Source: Kitasatospora sp. NBC_01250
Lineage (GTDB): Bacteria > Actinomycetota > Actinomycetes > Streptomycetales > Streptomycetaceae
Length of the DNA: 64,000 bases
Assembly: GCF_036226465.1 (NCBI RefSeq)
Contig: NZ_CP108476.1
Coordinates: 4,340,001-4,404,000 of the forward strand
Direction of reading: 5' to 3'
The notes below the pieces were generated by a model. The model did no database searches and had not been told where the DNA came from. It was given only the letters and a program-made list of their open reading frames with translations. Below, piece after piece: positions 10,711 to 19,358 of the stretch (position 1 is its first letter; every line of letters starts with the position of its first letter). The translations under genes and the position numbers were made by a program.

Positions 10711-10873
10711 GGGGGTGCCTCCGAGTGGAGTCGAGATCGGCCACCCAGCGGGCGGCGCGTTGACTTGACGATAAGTTCGGCCACGTCCTGCCGCATTCGC
10801 TCGATGCCGCCGGAACGGCGGAAGTCGACGCCGGGGCCCGGCATCGCCGCCGGGGGTGACCGCCGAGATCACC

Positions 10874-12202
10874 ATGGGCCAGACTGACCGGGTGACACCG
10901 GGGGCTCTCATCCGCGAACAGCTGACCGCGCGTTCCTGGCGGGAGCGGTGCTACTCGCTCCTCAGCCTGCCGCTGGCCGCCCTCGGGCTGGCCGCGGTGC
11001 TGGTCACCGCCATCGTCGGCATCCTCTCCGCCGGGCTCCTCTTCCTCCCCGTCCTGGCCCTGACCCTGCGTGCGGACCGCGCCCTGGGCGCCCTCCACCG
11101 CCTGCTGGCCCGCGCCCTGCTGCGCCTGGAGATCGCGGCACCGCCCCTGCCGCCCCGCGCTCCGGGGCTCTCCGGCCTGCTGGGGCAGCAGCTGGGCGAT
11201 CCGGCCGCCTGGCGGGTCTGTCTCTACCTGCTGATCCGCCTCCCGCTCGGCGTCGCGCAGTTCACCCTGGGCTTCCTCTGGTGGGCCTACGGCCTCCTCT
11301 TCCTCTGCTACCCCGTGCTCTGGAAGGTGGAGCCGCTGCACCGGACCGACGCGGCGGGCGTCAGGCACAGCTACGGCGCGGAGTTCGCCGGCTGGTACGC
11401 CGACACCTGGCCGCGCGCGCTGCTGGTCATGGCGTTCGGCGCCCTGGTGCTGACCGCCTCCCCCTGGCCCGGCCGCCTGCCGCTGCTCGTCGACCGCTGG
11501 CTGATGCCGCGCCTGCTCGGGCCGAGCGCCGCCGCCCTGCGCCTGGCCCAGCTCACCGAGACCAGGGCGCACGCGATCATCGAGGCAGCCACCACGCTGC
11601 GCCGGATCGAGCGCGACCTGCACGACGGCGCCCAGGCCCGGCTGGTGGCTCTCGGCATGCGGCTCGGCCGGGCGGAGCGCCAACTCGCCCTGGGGAACAC
11701 CGGGCAGACGCAGGCCCTGCTCCGGCAGTCGCGGCAGGAGGCCAAGGAGATCATCGCCGAGTTGCGCGAACTGGTCAGCGGGATCCATCCACCCGCGCTG
11801 GACGCCGGGCTCGGTCCGGCGCTGAGCACGCTCGCCGCCCGGTCGGCCATCCCCGCCCAGGTCCACCTGGACCTGCCCCGGCGGCCGTCGGCCGCCGTCG
11901 AGACGATGCTGTACTTCGCCGCGGCCGAGCTGCTGGCCAACGCGGGCAAGCACAGCGGGGCCACCTCGGTGACGGTGTCGGTCGGTTCGGCCGATGGCGG
12001 GCTGCGGCTGCGGGTGACCGACAACGGCAGGGGCGGTGTCCGGCTGGACGGGACGGGCAGCGGACTGCGCGGGCTGGCCGAGCGGGTCAGGACGGCCGAC
12101 GGGGTGCTGACCAGCAGCAGCCCGGCCGGCGGGCCCACCGTGATCTCGATCCAGCTGCCGGGAACGCCGGCCGCGGAACCCGCACGCTCTGGGACGATCT
12201 GA
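10874..12202 (+). CDS. Two-component sensor histidine kinase, NarL partner type
   Basis: About 442 residues. The N-terminal half has four or more hydrophobic segments separated by a stretch rich in Arg and Leu, like the streptomycete four-helix sensor domain. The HisKA_3 dimerisation/phosphoacceptor motif is RIERDLHDGAQARLVALGMR, with the His in LHDGAQ. The HATPase domain follows with ELLANAGKHSGAT (N-box) and VTDNGRGG (G1). The stimulus is unknown. It lies 41 bp before its response regulator. ATG at 10874 is chosen; GTG at 10856 is an in-frame alternative and neither has a strong ribosome site. Divergent from the serine hydrolase. Confidence 0.88.
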   Translation: MGQTDRVTPGALIREQLTARSWRERCYSLLSLPLAALGLAAVLVTAIVGILSAGLLFLPVLALTLRADRALGALHRLLARALLRLEIAAPPLPPRAPGLSGLLGQQLGDPAAWRVCLYLLIRLPLGVAQFTLGFLWWAYGLLFLCYPVLWKVEPLHRTDAAGVRHSYGAEFAGWYADTWPRALLVMAFGALVLTASPWPGRLPLLVDRWLMPRLLGPSAAALRLAQLTETRAHAIIEAATTLRRIERDLHDGAQARLVALGMRLGRAERQLALGNTGQTQALLRQSRQEAKEIIAELRELVSGIHPPALDAGLGPALSTLAARSAIPAQVHLDLPRRPSAAVETMLYFAAAELLANAGKHSGATSVTVSVGSADGGLRLRVTDNGRGGVRLDGTGSGLRGLAERVRTADGVLTSSSPAGGPTVISIQLPGTPAAEPARSGTI

Positions 12203-12243
12203 CTGATCAACATATCGGTTCGGGCGCAGAGAGCAGGCTGACG

Positions 12244-12888
12244 ATGCGGGTGGTAGTGGCCGAGGACACCGCGATCCTTCGCGCCGGACTGGTCCAACTC
12301 CTGGAAGAGGAAGGGCACACGGTCGCGGCAGCGGTTCCGGACGCCGAGCAGCTGCGGGCCGCGGTGCTCGACCACCGGCCGGATCTGGTGATCTCCGACA
12401 TCCGGATGCCGCCGACCCACACCGACGAGGGCCTGCGCGCCGTCGTCGAACTCCGGGCGGCCGACCCCACCCTGGCGGTGCTGATCTTCTCCCAGTACGT
12501 GGAGACGCAGTACGCCACCCGGCTGCTGGCCGGCGGATCGGCGGGCATCGGGTACCTGCTGAAGGAACGGGTGCTCGACGCACAGGACTTCGTCGATGCG
12601 CTGGAGCGGGTGGCCGCGGGCGGCACCGCCCTCGACCCCGAAGTGGTCAACCAGCTGATGGGAGCCGGTCCCCGTCGCCGCACCGTCGACGAACTCAGTC
12701 CGCGCGAGCGGGAGGTGCTCGCACTGATGGCGCAGGGGCGGTCGAACGCGGCGATCGCGGCGACACTGGTGGTGACCGAGCGAGCGGTGGAGAAGCACGT
12801 CGCCAACATCTTCCAGAAGCTCGAACTCCCGGTCTCGGCGGCCGACCACCGGCGGGTGCTCGCGGTGCTGCGGCACCTCGGAGCCTGA
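12244..12888 (+). CDS. NarL/FixJ-type response regulator
   Basis: A 214-residue DNA-binding regulator paired with the upstream kinase. The receiver domain starts MRVVVAEDTAILRAG, with the phosphoacceptor Asp in DLVISDIRMPP (about residue 54), Ser in IFSQY and Lys in YLLKERV. The LuxR-type helix-turn-helix at about 148-205 reads LSPREREVLALMAQGRSNAA and TERAVEKHVANIFQKL. Phosphorylation probably enables dimerisation on target promoters, possibly including the divergent hydrolase gene (inference). Confidence 0.92.
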   Translation: MRVVVAEDTAILRAGLVQLLEEEGHTVAAAVPDAEQLRAAVLDHRPDLVISDIRMPPTHTDEGLRAVVELRAADPTLAVLIFSQYVETQYATRLLAGGSAGIGYLLKERVLDAQDFVDALERVAAGGTALDPEVVNQLMGAGPRRRTVDELSPREREVLALMAQGRSNAAIAATLVVTERAVEKHVANIFQKLELPVSAADHRRVLAVLRHLGA

Positions 12889-13077
12889 CAGCGGATCACC
12901 GGATCTGGCCATAAAATGCGACAAAACGGATATCGGCTTGGCGCCCAGTAGACTGTGGATGGCGCATCAAGATCGCATCAAGATGCGCGAGAGCACTCCA
13001 AGGCGCGCCGGGAAGTCTGGTCGGCACCACACCACCGGTGTATCCGCATGCCCGTCCGCGCCCAGGAGGTCGTCCCC

Positions 13078-14409
13078 GTGGCCAGCCCGCCGCCGTCCCA
13101 GCGCCGCCAGTTCCTTGGCCTGCTCCCGCTGCCCGAGCGCCGCTACCTGACCGAGGCGCTGCGGACCGAGACCGTCGGCGGCGTCCTGCTCCTGATCGCC
13201 GCGATCGTGGCACTCGTCTGGGCCAACGTCTGGCCGCACGCGTACGAGAGCGTGCTGCACCACACCGTCGGCCCCTCGACCCCGCTGCATCTCGATCTCT
13301 CGCTGGAGAGCTGGGCCAAGGACGGCCTGCTCACCATCTTCTTCTTCGTCGCCGGGATCGAGCTCAAGCGCGAGTTCGTCGCGGGTGAGCTGCGCACCCC
13401 GAGTGCCGCGGCACTGCCGGTGGTGGCCGCGGTCTGCGGGGTGGCGCTGCCCGCGATCGTCTTCGCCCTGGCCAACAGCGGCGGTGGCGGCCACCCGGCC
13501 GGCTGGGCGATCCCGACCGCCACCGACATCGCCTTCGCCCTGGGCGTGCTCGCGGTGGTCAGCAGCCACCTGCCCTCCGCGCTACGGGCCTTCCTGCTGA
13601 CCCTGGCCGTGGTGGACGACCTGATCGCGATCCTGATCATCGCGATCTTCTACAGCTCCGGCATCAAGTTCTGGGCGCTCGGCCTGGCCCTGGCCGGTCT
13701 GGTGCTCTTCTGGTTCCTGCACCGGCGCAACGTCCACGGCTGGTACCTGTTCGTCCCGCTCGCCTTCGTCATCTGGGCCCTGATGCACGAGAGCGGGGTG
13801 CACGCGACGGTGGCCGGCGTGGCGATGGGCCTGATCCTGCGCTGCCACCGGGAGGGCGACGAGCAGGAGTCCCCCGGCGAGCACATCGAGCACCTGGTCC
13901 GGCCGCTCTCGGCGGGCCTGGCCGTCCCGGTCTTCGCGCTCTTCGCCGCCGGTGTGACGATCTCGGGCGGCGCGATCCGGGACGTCTTCACCCAGGCGAT
14001 GCCGCTGGGAATCGTGCTCGGACTGCTGGTCGGCAAGACGATCGGCATCTTCGGCGGCACCTGGCTGGCCGCCAGGTTCACCCGGGCCGAGCTGAATCCC
14101 CAGCTCAGCTGGGCCGACCTGTTCGCGGTCTCGACCCTGGCGGGCATCGGCTTCACCGTCTCACTGCTGATCAGCGAGCTGGCGTTCCCGCACGATCCGG
14201 CACTGGCCGACCGCGCGAAGGCCGCGGTGCTGCTCGGTTCGCTGCTCTGCGCGGTGGTGGCCACCGTCCTGCTCAAGCTGCGCAACCGGCACTACCGCCG
14301 GCTGTGCGAGGAGGAGGACCTGGACAGCGACGGCGACGGGATCCCGGACGTCTACCAGCGCGAGGACCCCACCTGGCCGGGTCACCGGTCGGCCGAGGGC
14401 CGAGCATGA
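13078..14409 (+). CDS. nhaA: Na+/H+ antiporter NhaA
   Basis: A 443-residue integral membrane protein that exchanges sodium for protons to control pH and salt. The hallmark acidic pair in VVDDLIAILI is Asp180-Asp181, equivalent to Asp163/Asp164 of the E. coli protein, and FFFVAGIELKREFV and PTATDIAFALGVLAV are family signatures. It is longer than the enteric protein because of N- and C-terminal cytoplasmic tails. The C-terminal tail carries DSDGDGIPD, a calcium-loop-like motif. The GTG at 13078 is chosen because AGGAGG lies ten bases upstream; ATG at 13048 is a weaker alternative. Confidence 0.94.
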   Translation: MASPPPSQRRQFLGLLPLPERRYLTEALRTETVGGVLLLIAAIVALVWANVWPHAYESVLHHTVGPSTPLHLDLSLESWAKDGLLTIFFFVAGIELKREFVAGELRTPSAAALPVVAAVCGVALPAIVFALANSGGGGHPAGWAIPTATDIAFALGVLAVVSSHLPSALRAFLLTLAVVDDLIAILIIAIFYSSGIKFWALGLALAGLVLFWFLHRRNVHGWYLFVPLAFVIWALMHESGVHATVAGVAMGLILRCHREGDEQESPGEHIEHLVRPLSAGLAVPVFALFAAGVTISGGAIRDVFTQAMPLGIVLGLLVGKTIGIFGGTWLAARFTRAELNPQLSWADLFAVSTLAGIGFTVSLLISELAFPHDPALADRAKAAVLLGSLLCAVVATVLLKLRNRHYRRLCEEEDLDSDGDGIPDVYQREDPTWPGHRSAEGRA

Positions 14410-14561
14410 TGGGATGGCACCGTGCGCACGGCGGAGTCCGGCCGCCCGGGACTGCGGGCGGGTGACACACCGTCCGGCACGGATGGCCCGAAGTGGTGCC
14501 TGACCGGCCGGTAGGGGCATGATTCTGAGCTGTCCGGAGTCTCAGCAGAGGAGAAGACCAG

Positions 14562-15029
14562 ATGTCCGCAGGAACCGCAGGTCCGTCCGGCAGCTCCCGG
14601 CCGCCCTACGAGGGCGAGCGCTCCGTCGGGCAGCTGTTCGCCGCGGCCACGGCCGACCTGTCGTCCCTGGTCCATGACGAGATCGCGCTCGCCAAGGCCG
14701 AGATCCGGGCGGACGTCAAGCGCGGTGTGGCGGGCAGCGTCTCGGTCATCGTGGCGGGCGTGGTCGCGCTGGCCTCGATCCCGATGTTCAGCTTCGCCGC
14801 GGCCTACCTGCTGCGGTACTGGGGGGTGCCGCTGGGCGGCGCGTTCGCGGTGGTCGGATTCGCGTACGTGCTGGTGGCGGCGATCCTCGGCCTGCTGGCC
14901 TGGCGGTCGTTCAAGAAGATCGAGCCGCCGCGGCGCACCATCGAGGGCGCGCAGGCGACCGCCGACGTGCTGAAGAACGCCCGCCCGCGCCCCGCCACCC
15001 CCGAGGAGCGGGCCGCTCTGGAGCGCTGA
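14562..15029 (+). CDS. Actinobacterial Holin-X family membrane protein
   Basis: A 155-residue protein with a short Ser/Gly/Pro start, an amphipathic segment (LSSLVHDEIALAKAEIRADV), then two hydrophobic helices (about 60-90 and 95-115) and a charged Pro-rich tail. This is the pattern of the putative phage-holin-like family PF07332, which is widespread and chromosomal in actinobacteria. Its function is unknown; being alone and not in a prophage, it is probably a membrane structural or permeability factor rather than a lysis holin. GGAGAAG precedes the ATG. Confidence 0.8.
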   Translation: MSAGTAGPSGSSRPPYEGERSVGQLFAAATADLSSLVHDEIALAKAEIRADVKRGVAGSVSVIVAGVVALASIPMFSFAAAYLLRYWGVPLGGAFAVVGFAYVLVAAILGLLAWRSFKKIEPPRRTIEGAQATADVLKNARPRPATPEERAALER

Positions 15030-15048
15030 GTCCGGGCACGGCAGTTCC

Positions 15049-15069
15049 AGGGCTTGTCAGACAAGCCCT
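15049..15069. terminator. Hairpin after the Holin-X gene
   Basis: AGGGCTTGT and ACAAGCCCT form a perfect nine-base stem with a three-base loop, 20 bp after the stop codon and 55 bp before the next start. No T-tract follows. Confidence 0.55.
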
Positions 15070-15124
15070 AGCCCATCCGAGTGCCGGGGCCGTGTTCCCG
15101 GCCGGGATGTGAAACGCTCTCGGT

Positions 15125-16231
15125 ATGCCGCTCGACCAGACGCCCGTTCCGCCCGTCCCCACCGGACCGCACGCGGGTTCGACACCCGAGGAGCCCGAGG
15201 GGCCCACCGAGCCGGCGGGCTCCGAGCAGTCGGCGCCCTCCGGTGCCGCCGCGGCGGTGCTGCCTGAGACCGCGTCAGGCGCGGGCGGGCACCCGCTGAT
15301 CGGCGCCTCGCCCGTGGGCGGGCGGGTGGCGGGCTGGAACGTCCGCATGGCCGGGCCGTGGACGCACCGGGATCTGGCCGCGAACGGTGCCCGGTTCCAC
15401 ATCACCGAGCAGGGCGAGGGCCCGCTGGTCCTGCTGGTGCACGGCTGGCCGCAGTACTGGTGGACCTGGCGGCACCAGATGGCCGCGCTCGCCGGGGCCG
15501 GCTTCCGGGCGGTCGCCCTGGACCTGCGTGGCATGGGCGGCAGCGACCGGACCCCGCGCGGCTACGACCCCACCAACCTCGCGCTCGACATCACCGGCGT
15601 GATCCGCTCGCTGGGCGAGCACAGCGCCCACCTGGTCGGCCACGACACCGGGGGCTCACTCTCCTGGGTCGCCGCCGTGATGCGGCCCTCGGTGATCCAG
15701 AGCCTGACCGTGATCTCCGCCGCCCACCCCCGGCACCTGCGCCGGGCGCTGCTCAAGGACCGTCACCAGATGGCGGCCTACGACCACGTGCTGGGGTTCC
15801 AGCGGCCCTGGATACCCGAACGCCGGCTGGTGGCCGACGACGCGGCGCAGATCGGCGAGTTCCTGGCCGCCTGGACCGGGCCGAACCAGCTGGACGCCGA
15901 GGCGGTCGAGAACTACCGCAAGGCCATCCAGATCCCCAGCACCGCGCACTGCTCGATCGAACCGTACCGGTGGCTGGTCCGTTCGATGGCCCGGCCGGAC
16001 GGCATCCAGTTCGCCCGGCGCATGAAGAAGCCGGTGACCGCGCCGACCCTGCACATCCAGGGCGCGGCCGATCCGGTGCTGCTCGCCCGCACCGCGCTCG
16101 GCGCCGGCGAGTACGTCTCGGCGCCCTACCGCTGGCGGCTGCTGCCGGGAGTGGGCCACTTCCCGCACGAGGAGGTGCCGCAGGAGGTCAGTGCCGAGCT
16201 CCTCGGCTGGGTCAGCGCGCACAAGCGCTGA
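15125..16231 (+). CDS. Alpha/beta hydrolase, epoxide-hydrolase-like
   Basis: A 368-residue alpha/beta-hydrolase. The oxyanion-hole motif HGWPQYWWTW and the nucleophile elbow GHDTGGSL, with Asp rather than Ser, are those of soluble epoxide hydrolases and haloalkane dehalogenases. The base His is in GVGHFPHEE near the C-terminus. A cap domain fits residues about 200-290. The first 70 residues are Pro/Gly/Glu-rich and probably disordered. It would open epoxides to diols; the physiological substrate is unknown. A similar hydrolase beside nhaA is recalled from other streptomycetes. Confidence 0.85.
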   Translation: MPLDQTPVPPVPTGPHAGSTPEEPEGPTEPAGSEQSAPSGAAAAVLPETASGAGGHPLIGASPVGGRVAGWNVRMAGPWTHRDLAANGARFHITEQGEGPLVLLVHGWPQYWWTWRHQMAALAGAGFRAVALDLRGMGGSDRTPRGYDPTNLALDITGVIRSLGEHSAHLVGHDTGGSLSWVAAVMRPSVIQSLTVISAAHPRHLRRALLKDRHQMAAYDHVLGFQRPWIPERRLVADDAAQIGEFLAAWTGPNQLDAEAVENYRKAIQIPSTAHCSIEPYRWLVRSMARPDGIQFARRMKKPVTAPTLHIQGAADPVLLARTALGAGEYVSAPYRWRLLPGVGHFPHEEVPQEVSAELLGWVSAHKR

Positions 16232-16314
16232 CGATCTCCGATGTGACCAAATGTTCCTATGACACGGGCATAGGCCAGTTCGTCCAAAGGAAGGTGGTTA
16301 CCTCCACGGACGTC

Positions 16315-16346
16315 CGGGCATCCATCCTGCATGACCTGGATGCCCG
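16315..16346. terminator. Stem-loop downstream of the alpha/beta hydrolase
   Basis: CGGGCATCCA (16315-16324) pairs perfectly with TGGATGCCCG (16337-16346) around a 12-base loop, 84 bp after the hydrolase stop. The start codon of the small frame at 16331 lies in the loop. It could be a terminator or a regulatory hairpin for that small gene. Confidence 0.4.
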
Positions 16347-16543
16347 ATCGCGCCGCCGCACCTCGCGGACGACGTGTCAACCGCAGCGCGCAGAACCCCT
16401 CGTACGCGAACGCCGCCCCGCACCAGAACGACTGGGCGCACGGGTCGGAGCACCCGGACACCGAGCCACACCCGCTGGGCATTCCACGCATCCTCGGCCG
16501 GCGCGCGCGCTGGGTCGGCGCCCGCCTGCGTCGCGAGGCCTGA
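16331..16543 (+). CDS. Possible small hypothetical protein (70 aa)
   Basis: A short open frame lies between the hydrolase and the convergent membrane-protein gene. From about codon 15 on, nearly every third codon position is G or C, and codons are mixed in composition, as in real genes of this window. The first 14 codons do not share this bias. The product is basic at the C-terminus (RILGRRARWVGARLRREA), with an Asn/His/Pro-rich middle. No family is recognised. No clear ribosome site precedes the ATG, and the start lies in a hairpin loop. Confidence 0.4.
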   Translation: MTWMPDRAAAPRGRRVNRSAQNPSYANAAPHQNDWAHGSEHPDTEPHPLGIPRILGRRARWVGARLRREA

Positions 16544-16588
16544 GCCCGCGGACCGGACCCGGGTGTCGGCCCGGGCCCGGGCGGCGGT

Positions 16589-17290
16589 TCAGCCGAGGAC
16601 GGTCGGCTCCAGTGCCGTGAACCAGAGCAGGGCGAAGGTCGCGACCGTCATGATCGGGACCAGGACCTTGGTCTCCATGTCGTTGCCGCTGCGCTTGATC
16701 AGCACGATCTCGTAGCGCTGCTTGTGCGGCCACAGCCACGGCGCGCCCATCTTGGTGAGGCTGTCGCCCAGCAGGTGGGCGAGCGTGCCGAGGGCGACCG
16801 CGTACGGCAGCCAGCCCGGCGCGCTCGGCATCCACTTGTCCATCGCGGCGGTGCCGAGCACCGACAGGCCGATGACGCTCAGCCAGGTCGTGTGCCCCTC
16901 GCCCGGCACGTGGATCCGCAGCGCCTTGACCGCCAGGGCCAGCAGGAAGAACGTGAGCCCCAGGGTGAACGGGCGGCCCAGGTAGGTGACCCCGGCCCAG
17001 GTCCCGGCACCCATCAGCGCCACGAAGAGCAGCGAGTGGGTGGCGTGCCGGTGCCCGCCCGAGATCCAGGCCACGAACCGGCAGAGCATCTTGGAGAACG
17101 GGCCGAGGAAGTTGGCGATCGTCCCGTCGTGGTGGTCCAGGTCGGGCAGCAGGGCCGCGCCCGCGCAGAGCACGGTGCCGAGCAGGATGTCGGCCGGCTT
17201 CAGATGGGTGTGCAGCAACAGCGGTGGCAGGAATGGCACGCAGGCCGCGTACACCATCGCACCGCTGACCGCGTGCGAGTGACCCATCAT
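16589..17290 (-). CDS. YdjM-type metal-dependent hydrolase family membrane protein
   Basis: A 233-residue protein with several hydrophobic segments and the histidine/aspartate pattern of the YdjM/DUF457 family (PF04307): MMGHSHAVSGAM at the start, PDLDHHDG near residue 55, HRHATHSLLF near 85 and HLLGDSLTKMG near 170. Family members are called membrane-bound metal-dependent hydrolases, and E. coli YdjM is an SOS-regulated membrane protein; the reaction is not established. AAGGAG eight bases before the first of two consecutive ATGs supports 17290. It is followed by marP on the same strand but 156 bp apart. Confidence 0.85.
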   Translation of the reverse strand: MMGHSHAVSGAMVYAACVPFLPPLLLHTHLKPADILLGTVLCAGAALLPDLDHHDGTIANFLGPFSKMLCRFVAWISGGHRHATHSLLFVALMGAGTWAGVTYLGRPFTLGLTFFLLALAVKALRIHVPGEGHTTWLSVIGLSVLGTAAMDKWMPSAPGWLPYAVALGTLAHLLGDSLTKMGAPWLWPHKQRYEIVLIKRSGNDMETKVLVPIMTVATFALLWFTALEPTVLG

Positions 17291-17446
17291 GGCCGAAACT
17301 CCTTCATGTCGCCGGCTCCCGCCGGACTGGCCCCGCACCAGCCAAGTTGAGCCGAACGGGTGAGCGCGGCCGACGCTATCAGGAGGAACTGACGCACCGA
17401 CGGATCCCGACGCTGCGTCAGAGGAGGTTCGAGCGAGCGGGTCGCC

Positions 17447-18634
17447 TCAGAGCGCGCAGCCCTGGGTGTCCGCCTCGGTGTTGTCGGTGAGGCCGGCCGT
17501 GGCGTCCGGCTTCACCTCGGAGGCGGTCAGGACGTAGCCGGTGTCGGCGCTGTCCAGCGACTTGGCGAAGACCACCCCGTAGACCTCGCCGTCCGGGGTG
17601 AGCAGCGGTCCGCCGCTGTTGCCCTGCCGCACCAGCGCGCGGATCGAGTAGACGTCCCGGACCACCGAACCGCGGTGGTAGATGTCCGGGCCGTTCGCCT
17701 GGATCCGGCCCCGGACGCGGGCCGGCTGCACGTCGAACGGGCCGTTCTCGGGGAAGCCGGCCACGATCGCGCTGTCGTTGGTCTTCGCGTCGTTGGCGAA
17801 GGCGAGCGGCGGGGCGTTGAGCTTGGGCACCTCGAGGATCGCGATGTCGCGCTGCCAGTCGTAGCGGACCACGGTGGCGTCGTAGAGCTGGCCGGTGCCG
17901 CCGATCTGCACGGTCGGCTCGTCGACGCCGCCCACCACGTGCGCGTTGGTCATCACCCGGTGCGGGGCGAAGACGAAGCCGCTGCCCTCCAGGGTCTTGC
18001 CGCAGGAGGTGGCGGTGCCCACCACCTTGACCAGGCTCTGCCGGGCCCGCGCCAGTGCGGGGCTGCCGGCCAGCGCCGGGTCCGGCGGCTGCACATCGGT
18101 GATCGGCTCGTGCTCGAAGGGGTTGAAGACCTGCGGGAACCCGTTCTGCGACAGCACCTTGCTGAAGTCGGAGAACCAGTTCGGCGCGTCGTCGGGCAGG
18201 GCCTCCTGGACGCTGCCGAGCACCTTGGAACTGCGGACCTGCTTGGAGACGTTGGGCATCGAGGTGCCCGCCAGCGCCGAGCCGATCAACCAGGCCACCA
18301 GCAGCATCGACAGCACGTTCACCACCGAGCCGCCGAGTGCGTCGAGCACCTTGGCCGGCCCGCGCTCCCCGATCCGCCCGCGCAGCTTCCAGCCCAGGTG
18401 GGTGGTGGCCGCCTGGCCGACCGCCGCGAAGACGATCACCACCACCACGGCGACCACCGAGGCGGTGGTGCCGGGGCTCAGGTGGCTGAGCACCAAGGGA
18501 AGCAGCTGCACCGCGATCAGCCCGCCGCCGAGGAAGCCCAGGACCGAGAGGATGCCCACCACAAAGCCCTGCCGGTACCCGGACACGGCGAAGCCGACCG
18601 CGGCGGCGACCAGCAGCAGATCGAGCACGTTCAT
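17447..18634 (-). CDS. marP: MarP-type periplasmic serine protease (CvpA-trypsin fusion)
   Basis: A 395-residue membrane-anchored protease. Residues 1-125 are a CvpA-like domain with four membrane helices. The trypsin-like domain (about 200-390) has His232 (MTNAHVVGG), Asp263 (DWQRDIAIL) and Ser340 (RQGNSGGP). Cys211 and Cys393 match the regulatory disulfide known for mycobacterial MarP, which supports acid resistance by cleaving a peptidoglycan hydrolase. It is the last gene of an nth-nudL-marP operon, 55 bp after nudL. Confidence 0.92.
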   Translation of the reverse strand: MNVLDLLLVAAAVGFAVSGYRQGFVVGILSVLGFLGGGLIAVQLLPLVLSHLSPGTTASVVAVVVVIVFAAVGQAATTHLGWKLRGRIGERGPAKVLDALGGSVVNVLSMLLVAWLIGSALAGTSMPNVSKQVRSSKVLGSVQEALPDDAPNWFSDFSKVLSQNGFPQVFNPFEHEPITDVQPPDPALAGSPALARARQSLVKVVGTATSCGKTLEGSGFVFAPHRVMTNAHVVGGVDEPTVQIGGTGQLYDATVVRYDWQRDIAILEVPKLNAPPLAFANDAKTNDSAIVAGFPENGPFDVQPARVRGRIQANGPDIYHRGSVVRDVYSIRALVRQGNSGGPLLTPDGEVYGVVFAKSLDSADTGYVLTASEVKPDATAGLTDNTEADTQGCAL

Positions 18635-18689
18635 CTCGATACCCTCCCATGGATGCCGGACCGCACGGCAGCGGGCCCGGCCACCAGCC

Positions 18690-19358
18690 TCACGGCATGG
18701 TGATCAGACGCGAGCTGTCCCAGGGCAGCTCCAGTCCGCTGTGGTGCAGCACCCGATCGATCACCCCGGCCGTGAACCCCCACACCACGTGCCCGGCCAC
18801 CGCGAAGGCCGGGCCGGTGAACCCCGAGGGGTGCCGGTAGCGGCCCCGGTTGGCCGGGTCGGCGAGGTCGGCGAGCGGAACCCGGAAGACCGCGCCCGTC
18901 TCCCCCGGGTCCACCGGAGCAACCGGGCTCTCCCGGTGCCACCAGCCGAGCACCGGGGTCACCACGAAGTCGCTGACCGGGATGTAGAGGGCGGGCAGCG
19001 TCGCGAAGACCTGCACCCCGCTCGGGTCCAACCCGGTCTCCTCCCACGCCTCGCGCAGCGCGGCGGCCACCGGGCCCGAGCCCTCGGGGTCGCCGTCCGC
19101 CTCGTCGAGTGCGCCACCGGGGAAGGAGACCTGGCCGGCGTGCGCGCGCAGCGCCTGGGAGCGCTGGGTCAGCAGCAGGTCGGGGCCCCGCTCGCCCTCA
19201 CCGAAGAGCAGCAGCACCGCCGAGTGCCGGCCGCCCTCGGCGGGCGGCAGGAACCGGCTGAGCTGCTCGGGCCTGACCGTCTCGGCCGCCGTGCGGACCG
19301 GCAGCAGCCAGTCGGGCAGTCCGTCGCGGACGATCGCCGTCGGCGCGCTGCTCGTCAC
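18690..19358 (-). CDS. nudL: NUDIX hydrolase, NudL-type coenzyme A diphosphatase
   Basis: A 222-residue NUDIX enzyme. It has the CoA-pyrophosphatase signature LLTQRSQALRAHAGQVSFPG directly before a NUDIX box ending REAWEETGL. It probably hydrolyses CoA and acyl-CoA to 3',5'-ADP and phosphopantetheine. The GTG start overlaps the nth stop by four bases (GTGA), so it is translationally coupled to nth. Confidence 0.88.
   Translation of the reverse strand: MTSSAPTAIVRDGLPDWLLPVRTAAETVRPEQLSRFLPPAEGGRHSAVLLLFGEGERGPDLLLTQRSQALRAHAGQVSFPGGALDEADGDPEGSGPVAAALREAWEETGLDPSGVQVFATLPALYIPVSDFVVTPVLGWWHRESPVAPVDPGETGAVFRVPLADLADPANRGRYRHPSGFTGPAFAVAGHVVWGFTAGVIDRVLHHSGLELPWDSSRLITMP

Noticed and set aside
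14562..15029. Prophage lysis gene suggested by the holin label
   Set aside because: No phage structural or endolysin genes adjoin. The family is chromosomal and general in actinobacteria.
16556..16580. CCCGGG-type inverted repeats between the small gene and the YdjM-type gene
   Set aside because: Short and degenerate with GC background. Not strong enough to call a terminator.
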